64,000 nt of DNA from Oceanitalea sp047302425. Its GTDB lineage: Bacteria > Actinomycetota > Actinomycetes > Actinomycetales > Actinomycetaceae. The translations under genes were made by a program, and so were the position numbers. Positions 60,873 through 64,000 of this stretch are shown here, piece after piece (position 1 is the first letter of the stretch; every line of letters starts with the position of its first letter). The DNA lies in contig NZ_CP154855.1 in NCBI RefSeq assembly GCF_047302425.1, positions 1,054,001 through 1,118,000 on the forward strand, written 5' to 3'. Below the pieces are notes generated by a model. It saw only the letters and a list, made by a program, of their open reading frames with translations. It searched no databases and was not told the origin of the DNA.

Positions 60873-61448
60873 TCAGTCGAGCAGCCAGTGGTGGCGCAGG
60901 CGCAGGGCGCGCTCGAGCCCGGCGAGGACGGCCGCCACGGACAGCGGCGTGTTGAGCCAGGCCGGCAGCTCGACGGGGGAGGTGAAGGCGTACCACCCGG
61001 TGACGCCGGCACCGAGCTCGAGGAGCTGCGGGACCTGGAGGAGCAGCGCCAGGACGAGCACCGTCCAAGAGGCCAGGGCCAGGCGGCGGCTGAGCCCGGG
61101 GCGCTCGTGGTCCAGGTCCGCCCGCCACCGCTCGGCCGTACCGGGCGCCGGCACGAGCGGCACCTCGGTGCCGTCGACGTGCACGAGGTGCGCGCGGCGC
61201 AGGCCGTAGGTGCTCCACCGCACCTCGATGCGGGCGCCGTCGTCCAGCACGAAGGCGGAGGTGCCGCGCTGCACCCGCTCCTGCACGCCGTCGCGGTAGA
61301 GGTGGACCTTCTCGTCCCAGTCGAGGAAGTCGACCTCGACGTCCCACCGCGCACCGGCGTGCTCGGTGCCGAGCACGCCGCGCCACAGCCACTGCAGCCC
61401 GCGCACCGGCCGCAGCGCGCTGCCGTCCCCTGCCCTCTCCCTAGCCAC
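60873..61448 (-). CDS. Membrane-anchored hypothetical protein
   Basis: 191 aa from GTG 61448 (GTG 61478 is also possible; neither has a ribosome site). A beta-rich N-terminal part (ARWDVEVDFLDWDEKVHLYR, DGARIEVRWSTYGLRRAHLV) is followed by two membrane helices (LALASWTVLVLALLLQVPQL and LSVAAVLAGLERAL-type region). I do not recognise the family. Confidence 0.65.
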   Translation of the reverse strand: MARERAGDGSALRPVRGLQWLWRGVLGTEHAGARWDVEVDFLDWDEKVHLYRDGVQERVQRGTSAFVLDDGARIEVRWSTYGLRRAHLVHVDGTEVPLVPAPGTAERWRADLDHERPGLSRRLALASWTVLVLALLLQVPQLLELGAGVTGWYAFTSPVELPAWLNTPLSVAAVLAGLERALRLRHHWLLD

Positions 61449-61504
61449 GGCACCACGGTCCCGCGCGGCCCGCGGCACGGCGTCAGCCTTTCGGCCGACC
61501 TGGG

Positions 61505-62542
61505 TCAGCCGGCGGGCTCCTGGGCGACGGCGCCCGAGGACTCGCGGACGATGAGCCGGGGCCGGTTCGGCACCGGGTCCCCCTCGCGCCCGTCGAGGGC
61601 GGCGAAGAGCGTGTCGATGGCGTGCCGGCCGAGCGCCTCGAAGGGCTGGCGCACCGTCGTCAGCGGCGGCTCGTAGAACTCACAGCCCGCGACGTCGTCG
61701 TAGCCGACGACGGCGATGTCATCCGGGATCCGCAGCCCCGCCCGGTGGAAGGCGCGCATCGCGCCGAGCGCCATGTAGTCGTTCGCCGCGAAGACGGCGG
61801 TGGGCAGCTCCCGCTGGGCGAGCAGGCGGTGCGCACCGGCGTAGCCGTCGGTGCCCTCCCAGCCGCCGCTCACCGGCTCGGGCACGGGCAGCCCCGCCTC
61901 CTCGAGCGCCGCCCGCCAGCCGACGACCCGGGCGCGCGCGTCAAACCAGTCCGCGGGCCCGGCGAGGTGGGCGATGCGCTCGTGGCCCAGGGAGACGAGG
62001 TGCGCCGTCGCGTCCCGCGCGCCCTGCTCGTTGTCGATGGCGACGACGTGCAGCGGTCCCGGGTCGGCCAGGTCGGTGGCGATGGCGACGACGGGCAGCG
62101 TCCCCGCCAGCCGCTGCGCCTCCACCGCCGTCTGCGTCGTGGGGGCGACGACGATGACGCCGTCCACGCCGAGGGTGAGGAAGAAGTCGAGGACCTCGGT
62201 GGGGCTGGTGCGGGCCGTCTCGGTCGCGGCGCTGATCGTCGCGTAGCCGTAGGTGAGGGCCGCCTCCTGGATCGCCAGCGTCATGTGGCTGGGCCCGAAG
62301 AGCGTGACCGCGGGCGTGACGACCCCGATGAGGTGGGAGCGGCGGGTGGCCAGCGCGCGCGCGGACATGTTGCGGCGGTAGCCCAGGGCCTCGATCGCCC
62401 GCTCCACCCGCTCCCGGGTGGCGGGCCGCACCAGGTCGGGGGAGTTGAGCACCCGCGAGACCGTCTGGTGGGAGACGCCGGCGTGCGCGGCGACGTCCGC
62501 CATCACCGGCGAACGCCGGGCCTTCGGCACCTCGTTGTCCAC
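61505..62542 (-). CDS. LacI-family transcriptional regulator
   Basis: 345 aa. HTH at residues about 12-60 (VMADVAAHAGVSHQTVSRVL, NSPDLVRPATRERVERAIEA) and a sugar-binding type 1 domain (VDGVIVVAPTTQT, AVFAANDYMALGAMRAFHRA, DIAVVGYDDVAGCEFYEPPL, TTVRQP). GGAG lies 6 nt upstream of GTG 62542. A perfect 13-bp palindrome 25 nt upstream suggests self-control. Resembles regulators of arabinogalactan or beta-galactoside use in general form only. Confidence 0.93.
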   Translation of the reverse strand: MDNEVPKARRSPVMADVAAHAGVSHQTVSRVLNSPDLVRPATRERVERAIEALGYRRNMSARALATRRSHLIGVVTPAVTLFGPSHMTLAIQEAALTYGYATISAATETARTSPTEVLDFFLTLGVDGVIVVAPTTQTAVEAQRLAGTLPVVAIATDLADPGPLHVVAIDNEQGARDATAHLVSLGHERIAHLAGPADWFDARARVVGWRAALEEAGLPVPEPVSGGWEGTDGYAGAHRLLAQRELPTAVFAANDYMALGAMRAFHRAGLRIPDDIAVVGYDDVAGCEFYEPPLTTVRQPFEALGRHAIDTLFAALDGREGDPVPNRPRLIVRESSGAVAQEPAG

Positions 62543-62566
62543 TGGGTTCTCCAATCGGCTCGTCGG

Positions 62567-62579
62567 GGCACATTGTGCC
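62567..62579. promoter_or_regulatory. LacI-type operator candidate
   Basis: GGCACATTGTGCC is a perfect 13-bp inverted repeat in the 65-nt gap upstream of the LacI gene; on the minus strand it contains CACAAT, a -10-like box, so binding would block transcription. Confidence 0.5.
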
Positions 62580-62607
62580 GCCTCCGGGCCCGTGCATGTG
62601 AGCGGTC

Positions 62608-63630
62608 TCAGGCTCCTTCGAGGGAGGAGCCGCGCACGACGAGCCGGCACGGCTGGGTGTGTACGCCCGACTCCCGCTTGCCGTCGATCGCGTCGAAGAT
62701 CGCCTGCGCGGCGCGGCGCCCGAGCTCCTCGAAGCACATGTCGACGCTCGTCAGCTGCGGCCGGGCCCCCGTCGCGAGGATCTCCCAGTTGTCGAAGCTG
62801 ACGACGGCGACGTCGCGGGGCACCTCGCGGCCGAGGTCGCGCAGCGTGTCGAGGACCCCGCGCGCGATCTGGTCGCTGCCGCAGATGATCGCGTCGACCT
62901 CCGAGCGCTCGAGGACCGTGCGGGCCGCCGCCCTGCCCCAGGACTCGGACCAGGTGCCGTGGACGGCGCGGCCGTCGACGAGCGCGAGGCCGGCGGCCGC
63001 CATGGCCTCGTCGACGCCCTGGACGCGGTCGCGGGCCGCCGCGTAGGCCGGGTCACCGGCGATGTGGGCGATGCGGGTGCGCCCCAGGCCGAGCAGGTGC
63101 TCGGCGGCCTGGCGCCCGGCGCCGACGTTGTCCGGGACGAGGGACAGGTCCGCCGGGTCCTCGGAGGGGGCGTAGACGTAGACGACGGGCACCGGGAGGT
63201 CCGGCAGCGGCGGGCGCGGGTCGGTGCGGCTGCCGACGACGATGAGCCCGTCGACCCGGCGCCCGAGCAGCGCCTGGAGGTGGTAGGACTCGCGGATCGG
63301 GTCCTCGCGCGCGTCGCAGAGGAAGATCGAGGTCTTCCCCGCGCCGAAGGCGTCCTCGGCCCCCATGAGGATGGGGATGGAGAAGCGGCCCTCGAGGTCG
63401 TTGGTCAGCAGCCCGACCGTGCCGCTGTGCCCGCTGAGCAGGTTCTGCGCCAGCGCGTTGGGCGTGAAGGCGAGGCGCTCGGCCGTCTCGACCACCCGCC
63501 GTCGGGTCTCGGGGTGGACGTTCGCGCGTCCGTTCAGTGCCTTGGACGCGGTCGCGACCGAGACCCCCGCGAGCTGGGCGACGTCCCGGAGGGTCACCTT
63601 GCGGCCGCGGGGAAGTACGTCGTCGTTCAC
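62608..63630 (-). CDS. LacI-family regulator, divergent from a sugar transporter gene
   Basis: 340 aa. HTH TLRDVAQLAGVSVATASKAL, NGRANVHPETRRRVVETAER, then a sugar-binding domain (VDGLIVVGSRTDPRPPLPDL, AIICGSDQIARGVLDTLRDL, DVAVVSFDNWEILATGARPQ, LTSVDM). GAGGAG lies upstream of GTG 63630. Divergent from the solute-binding protein gene at 63783, the usual layout for a local repressor of a sugar ABC operon. Confidence 0.93.
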   Translation of the reverse strand: MNDDVLPRGRKVTLRDVAQLAGVSVATASKALNGRANVHPETRRRVVETAERLAFTPNALAQNLLSGHSGTVGLLTNDLEGRFSIPILMGAEDAFGAGKTSIFLCDAREDPIRESYHLQALLGRRVDGLIVVGSRTDPRPPLPDLPVPVVYVYAPSEDPADLSLVPDNVGAGRQAAEHLLGLGRTRIAHIAGDPAYAAARDRVQGVDEAMAAAGLALVDGRAVHGTWSESWGRAAARTVLERSEVDAIICGSDQIARGVLDTLRDLGREVPRDVAVVSFDNWEILATGARPQLTSVDMCFEELGRRAAQAIFDAIDGKRESGVHTQPCRLVVRGSSLEGA

Positions 63631-63696
63631 GGCGGCTCCTCACGTGGGATGAAACGACGGTCATCGTAGCGTTGTTTTGTGGCCCGCGACTCGTGC

Positions 63697-63737
63697 TACG
63701 GTGCTCCCGAAAACCATTTCGGTACGTTTCCGTACCG
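63697..63737 (+). promoter_or_regulatory. Sugar-transporter promoter with two palindromic operators
   Basis: TACGGT at 63697-63702 is a -10-like box. Immediately after lie CCGAAA-ACCA-TTTCGG (63707-63722) and CGGTACG-TTTC-CGTACCG (63720-63737), overlapping by three bases. Sites at and just after the start of transcription fit repression by the LacI protein encoded next door. Confidence 0.6.
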
Positions 63738-63782
63738 ACCCCACATGGGATCCGGGCACAGCCCGGAGGAGGAGAGGGTGCA

Positions 63783-64000
63783 ATGACGACCCAGTTGACG
63801 AGGCGCGCGATGGTGGGGGCCACCGCAGTCCTGGCACTGACCCTGGCCGCGTGCGGCGGTGGCAGTGACGACGCAGCCGACGACGGCGCGAGCGGTGGCG
63901 GCTCGAACGAGCTCACCGTGTGGCACTACTTCAGCGAGGACAACCAGGTCGCGCTGATGGACGCCTACGCGGAGAAGTTCGAGGAGGAGCACGAGGGCGT
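63783..64000 (+). CDS. Sugar ABC transporter substrate-binding lipoprotein, 3' partial
   Basis: 72 residues visible. Signal peptide with lipobox (VGATAVLALTLAACGGG), then SNELTVWHYFSEDNQVALMD and AYAEKFEEEHEG, the start of a family 1 extracellular solute-binding protein. GGAGGAGGAG precedes ATG 63783. Permease genes are expected to the right of the window. Confidence 0.9.
   Translation, partial: MTTQLTRRAMVGATAVLALTLAACGGGSDDAADDGASGGGSNELTVWHYFSEDNQVALMDAYAEKFEEEHEG

Overview
The window is very GC-rich chromosomal DNA with long overlapping operons, GTG starts and many genes that follow a TANNNT box by only 6-7 nt. Together with the gene families present (GlgE pathway, MhuD-like protein, Tad pili with a DUF6318 lipoprotein, DUF222-HNH protein) this points to an actinobacterium, probably of the order Micrococcales. 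That placement is inferred from gene content; I cannot name the genus. No rRNA, tRNA, CRISPR array or insertion sequence was recognised.

Layout. 1-14 kb is alpha-glucan and trehalose metabolism: a thioredoxin/TPR co-chaperone end, then the minus-strand operon glgE-treS-mak-glgB (trehalose to maltose to maltose-1-phosphate to branched glucan), with a divergent glucan phosphorylase (glgP) and a debranching enzyme (glgX) for breakdown. 14-18 kb holds etfB-etfA, an FKBP lipoprotein and a cysteine desulfurase. The sulfur-relay partner mnmA appears only at 28.4 kb. Between them lies a TetR/SDR pair and a six-gene, translationally coupled minus-strand operon (three glycosyltransferases, an MsbA-like ABC exporter, two kinase-fold proteins) that looks like a surface-glycoconjugate locus. 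29.6-33 kb has a TIGR01777 epimerase and a drug/lipid-type ABC transporter divergent from its TetR regulator, with three operators 17 bp apart between them. 33-38 kb is a PTS hexitol locus (mtlA-like IICBA, zinc dehydrogenase, DeoR, PfkB kinase).

38.5-42.9 kb has a small membrane protein, a TIGR04053-like radical SAM/SPASM protein, recQ and a conserved gene broken by one in-frame TGA. 43-49 kb is a Tad/Flp pilus operon (ATPase, two membrane platform proteins, pilin, three TadE/G-type pseudopilins) followed by a DUF6318 lipoprotein and a PKD-domain protein of lower GC. 49.2-52 kb is a two-gene unit of a ChvE-like sugar-binding lipoprotein and a methyl-accepting chemotaxis protein, with no ABC permease nearby. 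52-54.4 kb is a frameshifted DUF222-HNH endonuclease gene under a near-consensus SOS box, divergent from an HhH-GPD DNA-repair gene. 55-61.5 kb is miscellaneous (TauE/SafE exporter, RibD-type reductase, a decayed LysR gene, an XRE/DUF2975 pair, an APC permease, a MhuD-like heme-degrading enzyme). The right edge has two LacI regulators and the first codons of a sugar-binding protein that probably starts an ABC transporter operon.

The most interesting items are the glycosyltransferase/ABC/kinase operon inserted into an otherwise conserved housekeeping neighbourhood, the sugar-binding protein coupled to a chemoreceptor beside the Tad operon, several well-formed operator arrays, and a family of hairpins sharing a CGAGAGC/GCTCTCG stem base that also appears in a coding tandem repeat.
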